From Martelella mediterranea (GTDB taxonomy: Bacteria; Pseudomonadota; Alphaproteobacteria; Rhizobiales; Rhizobiaceae), in NCBI GenBank assembly GCA_003001975.1, contig PVUG01000003.1:310001-374000 (forward strand): a stretch of 64,000 nucleotides of DNA, given 5' to 3'. This document shows positions 52,595-61,303 of this stretch, piece after piece. The first letter of the stretch is position 1, and every line of letters starts with the position of its first letter. The notes under the pieces are model-generated. The model made no database searches, was not told the origin of the DNA, and saw only the letters and a list, made by a program, of their open reading frames with translations. The translations under genes were made by a program, and so were the position numbers.

Positions 52595-53500
52595 CTATTC
52601 GAGATAGGGCGTCAGCACCTCTTCGATCCATTTCATGAAGATGCGAACGCGGCGCGACAGATTGCGGCGATGGGCGACGACAAGGGACACGTCGAGTGGC
52701 TCGGGGCGGAAATCCGGCAGGATCTCGACCAGGGCGCCGCTTTCCAGATGCCGGTGTATGCCGGTGAAGGCGGCCTGGATCAGGCCGATGCCGGCAAGAC
52801 CGGCGGCCTCGTAGGTCTGGACGCTGTTCACATGCAAGGCGCCGGGCAGCGGCAACGTGGCGTAATCATCGCCGCCGGGGTATTCCCAGCCATAGGGTCG
52901 GGTGCCAAGGGTTCGGCTGTAGTGGATCGTGCGGTGATCCTGTAGCCGCAGGTCCTCCAGCGATTGAGGAGTGCCGCGCCGTGCGAGATATGCCGGGCTG
53001 GCGGCATTCACCATGCGTAGCCGGCCCAGCGAACGGGCGATCAGCGTTTCGTCTCCGATTGGCCCGAGCCGCAACACGCAATCGAACCCTTCCTCGACCA
53101 GATCCACCTGCCGGTCCGTGCTCGATACCTCCAGTTCCAACGCGGGATGTGCGGCCATGAACGCCGGCAAGGCCGGCACGATGGTGGTGCGCGCCAATTC
53201 GGTCGGCAGATCGACCCGAAGACGCCCCCGTAGAGCCACGCCATCCTCGGCGAACATTGATTGCAGATCGTCGAAATCACTCAGCAGTTCCCGCGCGCGC
53301 TCCTGAAAGCTTCGCCCGTCCTCGGTCAACTGCACGCTGCGCGTCGTCCGATGCAGAAGCCGGACGCCCAGGTCTTCCTCAAGCTGCCGCACGACCGTCG
53401 AGGCTCGACCCTTCTGGATGCCCATGCTTTCGGCCGCGCGGCTGAAACTGTGCATCTCGGCGACCCGGATGAAGATGAGGAAATGCTCGAGATTGTGCAT
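52595..53500 (-). CDS. LysR-family regulator (divergent from DoxX-flavodoxin-ALDH genes)
   Basis: 301-aa LTTR: HSFSRAAESMGIQKGRASTV then VRQLEEDLGVRLLHRTTRSV, with the effector domain RGRLRVDLPTELARTTIVPA and FDCVLRLGPIGDE. It is of the same broad group as the LTTRs at 49088. It diverges from the three-gene set 53618-56168 across 117 bp and is its probable regulator. Confidence 0.88.
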   Translation of the reverse strand: MHNLEHFLIFIRVAEMHSFSRAAESMGIQKGRASTVVRQLEEDLGVRLLHRTTRSVQLTEDGRSFQERARELLSDFDDLQSMFAEDGVALRGRLRVDLPTELARTTIVPALPAFMAAHPALELEVSSTDRQVDLVEEGFDCVLRLGPIGDETLIARSLGRLRMVNAASPAYLARRGTPQSLEDLRLQDHRTIHYSRTLGTRPYGWEYPGGDDYATLPLPGALHVNSVQTYEAAGLAGIGLIQAAFTGIHRHLESGALVEILPDFRPEPLDVSLVVAHRRNLSRRVRIFMKWIEEVLTPYLE

Positions 53501-53617
53501 GGCATGCCTCTAACTGTTACCTTCAAAAAGAACAATGCGTTCCATTTGGCATTATTTATCACCCCAATATGGCACGATAGACAGGAGGCAGGAAAGGCAC
53601 TTCAGACGAGGACAAGC

Positions 53618-54013
53618 ATGATGAAAAGACAAAGGCCGGATCGCCTGCATTGGATCGGACGGGTCGCAAGCACCCTGGTCGTCGCGGCGCTGCTCATGGA
53701 CGCTTCGATACAATTCTTCGTCCCGGAACTGGCCACGAGCATGTTGCGGGACGCGGGGTTCACCCCGGCCATCGCCCCGGTTCTGGGCATGATCATGGCC
53801 GCCTGCGCACTCCTCTATGCCCTCCCGGCGACCGCTTTCCTCGGCGCGATCCTCGCAACGGGATTTCTGGGCGGGGCGATCTGCGCGCATGCCCGGCTGG
53901 GCGAGATCGGGTCGCCGCCGGAACTCATCTCGTTGCTTCTGGGCCTGCTGGCCTGGGGCGGTCTTTATTTGCGCGACCGACGCCTCCGCCCCCTTCTGGC
54001 GATCCGCCGGTAA
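53618..54013 (+). CDS. DoxX-like membrane protein
   Basis: 131 aa, start ATG 53618 with GAGG 6 nt upstream. Four hydrophobic segments: VASTLVVAALLMDASIQFFV, IAPVLGMIMAACALLYALPA, TAFLGAILATGFLGGAICAH and LISLLLGLLAWGGLYLRDRR. This size and pattern fit the DoxX_2/DoxX-like family of small inner-membrane proteins that accompany redox enzymes. It precedes the flavodoxin gene by 72 bp. Confidence 0.75.
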   Translation: MMKRQRPDRLHWIGRVASTLVVAALLMDASIQFFVPELATSMLRDAGFTPAIAPVLGMIMAACALLYALPATAFLGAILATGFLGGAICAHARLGEIGSPPELISLLLGLLAWGGLYLRDRRLRPLLAIRR

Positions 54014-54085
54014 GCCGACCGGGCGGGCATCCACCGGCCGCGTGCAACCTCAATGCAACCAGACCTCAAACATCAGGATATCTAA

Positions 54086-54664
54086 ATGACTCAGGAAACC
54101 ATCACCACCGCCGTTGTCTATCACTCGGGCTATGGCCACACCCATCGCGTCGCCGAGGCGGTCGCCAACGGGGCGTCGGGCACGCTCATCGCGATCGACC
54201 CCGAGGGCAACATCCCCGAAAGCGCGTGGGAAACCCTTCTCGCCGCGGATGCCATCGTCTTCGGCTCGCCGACCTACATGGGCGGGCCGAGCTGGCAGTT
54301 CAAAAAGTTCGCCGACGAAAGCTCGAAACCCTGGTTCGCCGAGAAGTGGAAGGACAAGATTTTCGGCGGCTTCACCAACAGCGCCACCCTCAACGGCGAC
54401 AAGCTCAACACGCTCCAATATTTCGTTCTGCTCGCCGGGCAGCATGGCGGCATCTGGGTGAGCCTCGCAATCAAGCCGTCGAACGTGAAAGCTTCCAAGC
54501 GCGACGACCCGAACCGGATCGGCTCCTATATCGGCCCGATGGCGCAGTCGGATGCGGACGCCGCCCCCGAGGAGATGTCGGTGGGCGACCTTGAAACCGC
54601 GCGACTCTACGGCGTTCGCGTTGCGGAAATCGCCGGCCGTTTCGCGGCGACACGCTCTGCTTGA
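54086..54664 (+). CDS. Flavodoxin-family NAD(P)H:quinone oxidoreductase (WrbA-like)
   Basis: 192 aa. The FMN-phosphate loop is VVYHSGYGHTHRVAEAVANG, the isoalloxazine loop FGSPTYMGGPSWQFKKFADE, and LLAGQHGGIWVSL is the third FMN-contact region. WrbA-type enzymes reduce quinones by two electrons, avoiding radical semiquinones. With DoxX-like and ALDH neighbours on the same strand it forms a short redox operon. Confidence 0.85.
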   Translation: MTQETITTAVVYHSGYGHTHRVAEAVANGASGTLIAIDPEGNIPESAWETLLAADAIVFGSPTYMGGPSWQFKKFADESSKPWFAEKWKDKIFGGFTNSATLNGDKLNTLQYFVLLAGQHGGIWVSLAIKPSNVKASKRDDPNRIGSYIGPMAQSDADAAPEEMSVGDLETARLYGVRVAEIAGRFAATRSA

Positions 54665-54698
54665 ACCGGAAATCCCACATGAGAACGAGGAGCGATCC

Positions 54699-56168
54699 AT
54701 GACCATCGCTGAGCAATCTCTCTTCATCGGAGGGCGCTGGACGCCCTCCGAAAGCGGAGCAACCTACCAGTCCACCAATCCCTTCACGGGCGGTATCGCG
54801 ACCCGGGCGGCCGCGGCGACGGGGGGCGACGTTCACCGCGCTGTCGAGGCCGCACAAAATGCTTTCGATCTTTGGGCGGCGTTTCCGCCCCATGTAAGGC
54901 GTCACTACATGCTGGCCACGGCCGATGCCGTCGAGGTGCGCGCATCGGAACTGGCCGCCGCGATTACGGCCGAGATGGGCGGCCCCGCCGGCTGGGGCGC
55001 CTACAACGTCAAGATGCTCTGTGAAAAGCTCCGCTTCGCGGCGGGCGCGGCCTATCAGGGGCTGACCGGAGAGGCGATCCCTTCGGATAACCCGGAACGC
55101 ACGATGATGGCGATCCGCAAGCCCGCCGGCGTGGTTTTAAGCCTGGTGCCGTGGAACGCGCCGGCCCTGCTAGTCGGAGCCTCGGTGCCCGCAGCGCTGG
55201 TGCTGGGCAATACCGTGGTCATCAAGGCCTCGGAACAAACGCCGTGGACGCATGGGCTGGTGGCGCAATGCTTTGCCGACGCCGGCATCCCCGAAGGGGT
55301 CGTCAACCTGATCACCAACGCGCCCGAAAACGCCGCCGAGGTGGTCGACGCCTTGATCGCGCATCCCCATGTCCGGCGCATCCACTTCACGGGTTCGACC
55401 CGTGTGGGACGCATCATAGCGGAAAAGGCGGGCGCCCATCTCAAGCGGGCGGTGCTCGAACTCGGCGGCAAGGCCCCCTGCATCGTGTTGGCGGATGCCG
55501 ATCTCGACCGGGCTGTCAGCGCGGCGGCCTTCGGCTCTTTCGCCAATGCCGGCCAGGGCTGCCTGTCGACGGAACGCATCATCGTGGACCGCGAGATCGC
55601 CGATGAATTCTGCGACCGCCTTGCCGCCGTGGCGGGGAACATTCCCTATGGCGATCCGAACGCGGAGGGCACCGTGCTGGGGCCGGTCATCAACGATGCC
55701 GCCATGGCCCAGTTGCAGGAGCTGGTCGATGACGCCGTCACCATGGGCGCTGACCTTCTGTCCGGTGGCACCGCCGAAGGACGCTGCTTCGCGCCGACCG
55801 TGCTCAAGGGCGTCACCCCGGCGATGCGCGTCTACAAGGAGGAATCCTTCGGCCCTCTGGCCACCGTCGTCATCGTCGACGGCCGCGAAGAAGCCCTGCG
55901 CGTCGCCAACGACAATGACTACGGCCTGTCCTCGGCAATCTTCAGCCGTGACGTGACACGCGCACTCGATCTGGCAAAGCGCCTGAACGCGGGAATGTCG
56001 CATATCAACGGCACCACGCTCGACGACGAGGCCCAGATCCCCTTCGGCGGCGTCAAGGACAGCGGCTACGGCCGGTCGGGCGGCATGGTCGGGCTCGAGG
56101 AGTTCACCGAACTTCAGTGGATTACGATCGAAGGCCCGAGCGCGCCGCTCTACCCGATCTCCGAGTAG
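54699..56168 (+). CDS. Aldehyde dehydrogenase (salicylaldehyde/vanillin-dehydrogenase-like)
   Basis: 489 aa from ATG 54699 with GAGGAG 7 nt upstream. Catalytic residues K176, E254 (LELGGKAP) and C288 (NAGQGCLST) are in place. The PWNAPALLVGASVPAALVLG segment and the HINGTTLDDEAQIPFGGVKD end are those of aromatic-aldehyde dehydrogenases such as SaliADH and Vdh. An aromatic aldehyde is the likely substrate (inference). A terminator hairpin follows 10 bp after the stop. Confidence 0.9.
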   Translation: MTIAEQSLFIGGRWTPSESGATYQSTNPFTGGIATRAAAATGGDVHRAVEAAQNAFDLWAAFPPHVRRHYMLATADAVEVRASELAAAITAEMGGPAGWGAYNVKMLCEKLRFAAGAAYQGLTGEAIPSDNPERTMMAIRKPAGVVLSLVPWNAPALLVGASVPAALVLGNTVVIKASEQTPWTHGLVAQCFADAGIPEGVVNLITNAPENAAEVVDALIAHPHVRRIHFTGSTRVGRIIAEKAGAHLKRAVLELGGKAPCIVLADADLDRAVSAAAFGSFANAGQGCLSTERIIVDREIADEFCDRLAAVAGNIPYGDPNAEGTVLGPVINDAAMAQLQELVDDAVTMGADLLSGGTAEGRCFAPTVLKGVTPAMRVYKEESFGPLATVVIVDGREEALRVANDNDYGLSSAIFSRDVTRALDLAKRLNAGMSHINGTTLDDEAQIPFGGVKDSGYGRSGGMVGLEEFTELQWITIEGPSAPLYPISE

Positions 56169-56178
56169 TGCAGGACGA

Positions 56179-56194
56179 AGGGCGCTTTCGCCCT
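56179..56194 (+). terminator. Short terminator hairpin after ALDH
   Basis: AGGGCG-CTTT-CGCCCT followed by CATTT, 10 bp behind the ALDH stop. The T-run is weak, so termination may be partial. Confidence 0.45.
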
Positions 56195-56585
56195 CATTTC
56201 ACGAGTGTGGCGTGGCGCTCTTGGCATCGGACTCCAGAAGATGGCGACCCAGAAGGGAACGTAAACGTGGAACTGAGGGATAAAAACCGTCCTGAGCATC
56301 TCGTTCATCATCCATGTTCGCCCATCAGTCATGTCGAGGGAGCGGAGGCCATTGCAGCTACGGCACTCCATATGGCTATCTTGATGCGCAATATCAGGAT
56401 CACCGGATTTCGTCATAGAGTGCAAAGCAATCGGCAATGGGAGGCTGGCAAAAGCTCACGCAACTGACGGTATGATCCGCTGTTTCGACGGGCGATATGC
56501 ACCGCGGCCAACCCGTCCCCCCAATGGGCTTTCGACGCCTGCGAAGGCCGCGATGGGCGCGGTCTCCAGACCTGTGAGCCACCCG

Positions 56586-56777
56586 ATGGCTCACGAAGAC
56601 GACGATACAGGCTTTGAACCCGTTCACACCTCATCCCCGACCGATCACGTTCTCACCGAACTCCAGCTCTACGGCTGGCGACCCTTCCAGGACGAAGCCG
56701 ATCCGAGGCCGCTTCCCGAAGGCACCTCTACCGACAAAGCCTGCGAAATTTTCGTCAAGCCGTTTTCATATCGCTAA
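56586..56777 (+). pseudogene. N-terminal fragment of a DUF2493/SLOG-family plasmid protein
   Basis: MAHEDDDTGFEPVHTSSPTD then HVLTELQLYGWRPFQDEADP and RPLPEG match, from memory, the N-terminus of DUF2493-domain proteins common on alphaproteobacterial plasmids (about 300 aa). After PLPEG the sequence departs and stops within 20 codons. Its stop overlaps that of the converging LysR gene by 2 bp. The 390 bp before it, from the ALDH terminator, hold no gene I recognise. Confidence 0.5.
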
Positions 56778-57673
56778 TGACCCGCGGCTTCGACAGTGTG
56801 AACCGTTTCGAAAACGGTCGCGCGAAACCATTTTTGTTCGGGATCGACATCGAACCTCGGATGCCACATGGCGGATACGGAAATGCCCGGCACTGGGACC
56901 GGTAAATCGATCCCGACCAGGTCTGGACTCAGGACGGAGCGCGGTATCTGTGCGACCAGGTCCGACCGGCGCGCGATCTCCATTGCATCGGGAAATCCCG
57001 GTACGACGGCCGCTACTCTGCGAGAAAGGCCCATATCGGCCAGCGCCTCATCGACCGGTCCCGCAAGCTGACCGCGACGTGACGCAACCACATGCAGAGC
57101 CCGGGCGAAGCTTTCGGGCGTGACGGGGCCTTCCAGCAGAGGGTGGCCGGGTCGCACGGCGGCGATAAACTGGTCCTCAAAAAGTCGTCGGGTGCGAATC
57201 TCCGGGGCGAATTCTCCCAACACTCCGATTTCCAGGTCGACCGCGCCCTCGCGCAGCGGCGTTGCATCCTTGATGGTTTTGGGGGCCAGCCGCAGCCGGG
57301 TCAGCGGCGCCGCCCGCAGCATGGCAGGGATCAACGCAGCACCGAAGCGATGGATGAACCCCTCATTGGCGCGCAACGAGAAGGTACGGTCGAGTGTCGT
57401 GAGGTCCAGTCCACCCTCCTCCGGCGCGAGCGCGGCCTCTACCTGGACCAGAAGATCGGGCACACGCGTGGCAAGGGCTGTGGCATGGGGCGTGGGCACC
57501 AGCCGCGATCCGGCCCGCACGAACAGCGGATCACCCGTGGCCGTCCGTAACCGGGTCAGGGTGCGGCTCATCGCCGAGACACTGAGGCCAAGACGCGCTG
57601 CGGCCCCCGTGACGCTGCCGGTGTCGAGCAGCGCACCGAGCGCGCGCAGGAGGTTGAGGTCCGTTTCGGTCAT
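56774..57673 (-). CDS. LysR-family regulator, PcpR/NodD-like group
   Basis: 299 aa from ATG 57673 with AGGAG 7 nt upstream. The helix-turn-helix TGSVTGAAARLGLSVSAMSR then TLTRLRTATGDPLFVRAGSR with LVPTPHA belongs to the NahR/NodD/PcpR type of LTTRs that regulate aromatic degradation or symbiosis genes. VDLEIGVLGEFAPEIRTRRL is the corresponding effector strand. It diverges from the SDR-amidohydrolase pair across 126 bp. Confidence 0.88.
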   Translation of the reverse strand: MTETDLNLLRALGALLDTGSVTGAAARLGLSVSAMSRTLTRLRTATGDPLFVRAGSRLVPTPHATALATRVPDLLVQVEAALAPEEGGLDLTTLDRTFSLRANEGFIHRFGAALIPAMLRAAPLTRLRLAPKTIKDATPLREGAVDLEIGVLGEFAPEIRTRRLFEDQFIAAVRPGHPLLEGPVTPESFARALHVVASRRGQLAGPVDEALADMGLSRRVAAVVPGFPDAMEIARRSDLVAQIPRSVLSPDLVGIDLPVPVPGISVSAMWHPRFDVDPEQKWFRATVFETVHTVEAAGH

Positions 57674-57799
57674 CGCAGGGCTCCTGTTGCCGGATTGCGC
57701 TTGATGCAAGTAGTCATTGAAGCGCATGCGTCTGGCACAATCAAGTGTGACCTCCTACCTCGGTCCTGCCAAAGCTCGAAACAGGAACGGAGAGATTCC

Positions 57800-58486
57800 A
57801 TGAAACGCATTCTCATCATCGGTGCCTCGCGCGGGATCGGTCACGCCATGGCGAGCGAGTTCGTGACGCGTGGCTGGCATGTGACCGGCACTGTCCGCGG
57901 CAGCGCGGAAACGCCGCTGCACGCCTTGCGGGCAAACCATCCGAAGGCAGTCGAGATCGCCTCTATTGACATCAACGAGCCCACACAGATTGCCGCGCTG
58001 CATGACCGGCTCAAGGACCGACGCTATGACATCCTGCTGGTGAATGCCGGAACCGCGAACGCCAACCAAAACGAGACGATCGCCGAGACCACGACCGAAG
58101 AGTTCACGCGCGTGATGATCACCAACGCGCTCAGCCCGATGCGGGTGGTGGAGGCGCTAGCCGATCTGGTGACGCCTGAAGGCACGATTTCGGTCATGTC
58201 CTCGGGCCAGGGCAGCATCGCCGGGAATACGCGCGGCGGACACGAGGTCTATCGCGGTTCGAAGGCGGCGCTGAACCAGTATATGCGCAGCTATGCGATC
58301 CGCGAGGGCGAAACCCGCGCAATGCTGCTGATCGCGCCCGGCTGGATTCAGACAGAGCTGGGCGGCATGGACGCGCGCTATACGCTCGCGGAATCGGCCC
58401 CCAAGCTCGTGGATCTTCTTCTCTCGCAGGAAGGCAAGCCGGGCCTGCGATATGAGGATCGCGACGGCCGCACGGTCATGTGGTAA
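57800..58486 (+). CDS. SDR-family oxidoreductase (short form)
   Basis: 228 aa. IGASRGIG cofactor loop, NAGTANANQNETIAETTTEE, active-site Ser in SVMSSGQGSIAGNT and YRGSK (YxxxK). There is no C-terminal extension, as in the csgA/sniffer-like short SDRs. The ATG follows GGAGAG. It is 4 bp ahead of the amidohydrolase and so in one operon, probably under the divergent LysR. Confidence 0.88.
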   Translation: MKRILIIGASRGIGHAMASEFVTRGWHVTGTVRGSAETPLHALRANHPKAVEIASIDINEPTQIAALHDRLKDRRYDILLVNAGTANANQNETIAETTTEEFTRVMITNALSPMRVVEALADLVTPEGTISVMSSGQGSIAGNTRGGHEVYRGSKAALNQYMRSYAIREGETRAMLLIAPGWIQTELGGMDARYTLAESAPKLVDLLLSQEGKPGLRYEDRDGRTVMW

Positions 58487-58490
58487 TATT

Positions 58491-59480
58491 ATGAAGATCA
58501 TTGCTACCGAAGAGCATATGATGACCGCCGAGGTCGCCGAGGCCTGGCATGCGCTGGGGCTCGAAAGCCGTGATCCGGGCATTGCCTATCATCAGGTCGG
58601 CGATATCGGGACGCAGCTGCTTGACCTTTCCGAGGGCCGGATTGCGCTTATGGAAGAGGCAGGTGTTGACGTACAGGTCCTGTCGCTGACCACACCGGCG
58701 TTGCACGATCTTGGGGCCGAAAGCGTCGAGATCGCGCGCCGGGTGAACGATGCGCTTGCCGACGCGGTCGCGCGTCATCCCGACCGGTTCGAGGCGATGG
58801 CGACGCTGCCCGTCGCCCGGCCCGAAGCGGCCGCCATGGAGCTGGAGCGCTGCATTGTCGAACTGGGTTTCTCCGGCGCGATACTGGCCGGACGGGTGGA
58901 CGAGCGTAACCTCGATCATCCCGATTTCGCTCCGCTCTTCAAGGTCGCGGGCAAACGCCGTGTGCCGCTGCTCCTGCATCCGCGCGTCGCACCGGACGGC
59001 GTGCGAGAAGCCTGGTTCTCGGGGCTCGACGCCGAGGTTGAGGCGGCACTGGCCGGCTATGCGATCGGCTGGCATCTCGATGCCGGGTTCCAGTTCATTC
59101 GGCTCCTTCTGTCGGGTCTGTTCGACCGTTACCCGGAGCTGCCGGTTATTTTGGGCCACTGGGGTGAGCTCGTTCTGTATTACGTCGATCGCCTTCGGGC
59201 GCTCGACCGCGTCTCCGGGCTGAAGCGGCCACTGGAGGACTATCTGCGCCGGAACGTTTATATCGGGGTGAGCGGGATGTTCTCGGATGAGCATCTACGC
59301 CGGGCCCTGGGCGTGGTAAGGGCGGATCAGTTGCTTTTTTCTACAGATTTCCCCTACCAGTACCGCCCAGGCAGAGAGGCTCGAAGTTTCCTCGAAAATT
59401 GCGGGGTTTCCGGACCGGAGCTCGAAGGCTTTGCCTCTGGAAACTGGTGTCGGTTGAGAGAGGCGATCCTTCGGCATTGA
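58491..59480 (+). CDS. Amidohydrolase_2 (ACMSD/gamma-resorcylate decarboxylase-like)
   Basis: 329 aa from ATG 58491, 4 bp after the SDR stop, so probably translated by coupling. The metal set of nonoxidative aromatic acid decarboxylases is complete: E7 and H9 in ATEEHM, H163 in LLLHPR, H223 in LGHWGE and D286 in FSTDFPY. These positions are close to those of gamma-resorcylate decarboxylase. It may decarboxylate a hydroxybenzoate-like acid. With the SDR and an aromatic-type LysR it suggests a small aromatic degradation unit. Confidence 0.85.
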   Translation: MKIIATEEHMMTAEVAEAWHALGLESRDPGIAYHQVGDIGTQLLDLSEGRIALMEEAGVDVQVLSLTTPALHDLGAESVEIARRVNDALADAVARHPDRFEAMATLPVARPEAAAMELERCIVELGFSGAILAGRVDERNLDHPDFAPLFKVAGKRRVPLLLHPRVAPDGVREAWFSGLDAEVEAALAGYAIGWHLDAGFQFIRLLLSGLFDRYPELPVILGHWGELVLYYVDRLRALDRVSGLKRPLEDYLRRNVYIGVSGMFSDEHLRRALGVVRADQLLFSTDFPYQYRPGREARSFLENCGVSGPELEGFASGNWCRLREAILRH

Positions 59481-59793
59481 CCGGGCGCTTGCTCCACTTC
59501 GGCTACGAAATGAATGTTTGCGTAGAAGCGAGCGGCAACTTTGGCGTCGCCATCGGATTTTCGAACGCCCCGCGTCGAACGCATGGATCGTGTCAGGAAT
59601 GCCTGATGGCCGGACCGATAATACGTGAGGCGGTCGGTTGACAGGAGCCAGCGAAATCCTTCGCATTGAGCAAAGAACATGCAACATTCTGCAACTATCA
59701 ACCGGGCGGCCGTGACCGTCGGGTCATGACGTCAGGCGCGCGCGAATAGGTCGTTCGAGGGCGTGTGCGTTTTCTCAGTGATTGCTCGGCTCG
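59481..59793. other. Region without recognisable gene
   Basis: About 310 bp between the amidohydrolase and the second recombinase remnant. Open frames occur on both strands but none has a motif or ribosome-binding site I recognise. Confidence 0.55.
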
Positions 59794-60051
59794 ATGGCGC
59801 AACTCTACCGCTCCCGCGTTCAGGGCCTCTACGACGCCCCGCAGGGCGAGGACGAGGAAAAGCGCACTGAGGCGGCGGATATCATCAGGACGCTGGTCGA
59901 GGACATCGTGCTGACGCTGGTTGATGGCAAGGTGGAGATCGACGTTTGCGGCGATCTCGCTGAAATCCTTACGTTTTCGGTGCAAACGAAAAACCCCGCC
60001 GGAGGGGCGGGGTTATCGCAAGTAAAGATGGTTGCGGGAGGGCGCACCCAT
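59794..60051 (+). pseudogene. Serine recombinase C-terminal remnant, copy 2
   Basis: MAQLYRSRVQGLYDAPQGED then EEKRTEAADIIRTLVEDIVL, DGKVEIDVCGDLAEILTFSV and NPAGGAGLSQVKMVAGGR form the C-terminal ~85 residues of a large serine recombinase. It is longer than the copy at 48121 and in the same orientation. The palindrome AACCCCGCC/GGCGGGGTT (59992-60014) lies within the reading frame. No catalytic N-terminal domain is present, so it is dead. Confidence 0.75.
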
Positions 60052-60450
60052 CGTAACTTGCAATCGCCCTGCCCTCTTCTCCCCATGCTACTCCAGTTGG
60101 ACACAGTGCTCCTTGACGAGATTATTTCGCACAGCAGCGTAGAACCTTGTGCATCTGTCCGCGCCGCCCATTTGCTGGCGCAGTAGCTGCCGACCATAGA
60201 GTTTGGGCAAGCGACGAAAGCTTTCAGGCAGCCGCAGGCAAAGGATCGCCGTTCAAGAAATGCCTTGCAAATCCCCAAGAGGGGCTATTCAGCGCTGCAA
60301 ACAATGTCGACCTTGCGCCAAATTGCGTGGCTCGCCTCGCGACCTTTGATATGCCGAGCGGCTTCACAAAGGGTGTGGGTACGCGTTATTTGTTGAGGGC
60401 ATGCATCGAAGCGCTGCCCGCCGGCAGTGTGCCGGCGGATCTTGGTTCGG
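60052..60450. other. Region without recognisable gene
   Basis: About 400 bp behind the recombinase remnant with no supported gene. The frame of the remnant continues without family similarity. The hairpin GCCCGCCGGC/GTGCCGGCGGAT near 60418-60440 lies just before the converging SDR stop and may help end transcripts. Confidence 0.5.
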
Positions 60451-61206
60451 TTACCAAGGGTAGGTTTCGTTGACCGACCCCGTGAAGGTGCCCGTTGGGT
60501 CTTCACTGCTGAGGGCAACGCGAACAGCTTCGGCAGCCCCTTGCTGGACGGTCTCGGTGCCTTCGTAATTGTTGAGCGCAGTTCTGGTGAAACCCGGGGT
60601 CACGGCATTGACCTTTATCCCTTCGGATTCAAGATCGATGGCAAAAGCCAGCGTGATGGCATTGAGCGCGGTTTTGGAAGCGCCATAGCCGGGGTTGAAT
60701 ATCGCACGATAGGGATTGGGCGTGGAATTGACGGTGAGCGAGCCGAGGCCGCTCGAAACGTTGACAATGCGCGCGGCTTCCGATTTGCGCAGCAGGGGGA
60801 CGAAGGCCTGGGTGACGACGAGGACGCCGAAGACATTGGTCTCCCATATGGCGCGCACCTCATCGACCGAAATCAGCGTCGCTCGCGAACGCTGGGCATA
60901 GTCGTCTACGGCCTCGCTTTCCTGACGGTTGGCCCGGGAAATTGCGGCATTGTTGATGAGAATATCGAGGCGGCCGAACTGTTGCTCGACCTGTGCGGCG
61001 GCGGCGCGGATCGAAGCCTCGTCGGTGACATCAAGCTGGATGGGATGGACATCCCCGTCGATGGTTTGAGCTGCTGCCTTGCCGCGGTCGAGATTACGCG
61101 AGGCGAGCAGCACCGTGAGGCCGCTCGCGGCGAGGTCGGTGGCGATCTGCAGCCCGATGCCCTGATTGGCCCCGGTCACGAGTGCAATACGTGAATTTTC
61201 AGTCAT
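60451..61206 (-). CDS. Short-chain dehydrogenase/reductase
   Basis: 251 aa from ATG 61206, with AGGA upstream. TGANQGIG cofactor loop, NNAAISRANRQ, VSSGLGSLTVNS, YGASK (YxxxK), and the end TGTFTGSVNETYPW. It resembles carbonyl-reductase-like SDRs frequently found beside AraC genes. It diverges from the AraC gene at 61304, which is its probable activator. Substrate unknown. Confidence 0.9.
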   Translation of the reverse strand: MTENSRIALVTGANQGIGLQIATDLAASGLTVLLASRNLDRGKAAAQTIDGDVHPIQLDVTDEASIRAAAAQVEQQFGRLDILINNAAISRANRQESEAVDDYAQRSRATLISVDEVRAIWETNVFGVLVVTQAFVPLLRKSEAARIVNVSSGLGSLTVNSTPNPYRAIFNPGYGASKTALNAITLAFAIDLESEGIKVNAVTPGFTRTALNNYEGTETVQQGAAEAVRVALSSEDPTGTFTGSVNETYPW

Positions 61207-61303
61207 GGCATGATCCTGTTCTTGATTGACCGAACAGGAGATGGTCACAGACGACTGGACATTCTATATTCAAAAATCCAAAGAAATTTCGAATGAGTCC
61301 AGA

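Noticed and set aside
59992-60014. AACCCCGCC/GGCGGGGTT hairpin as a terminator
   Set aside because: It lies within the remaining reading frame of the recombinase tail and has no T-run behind it.
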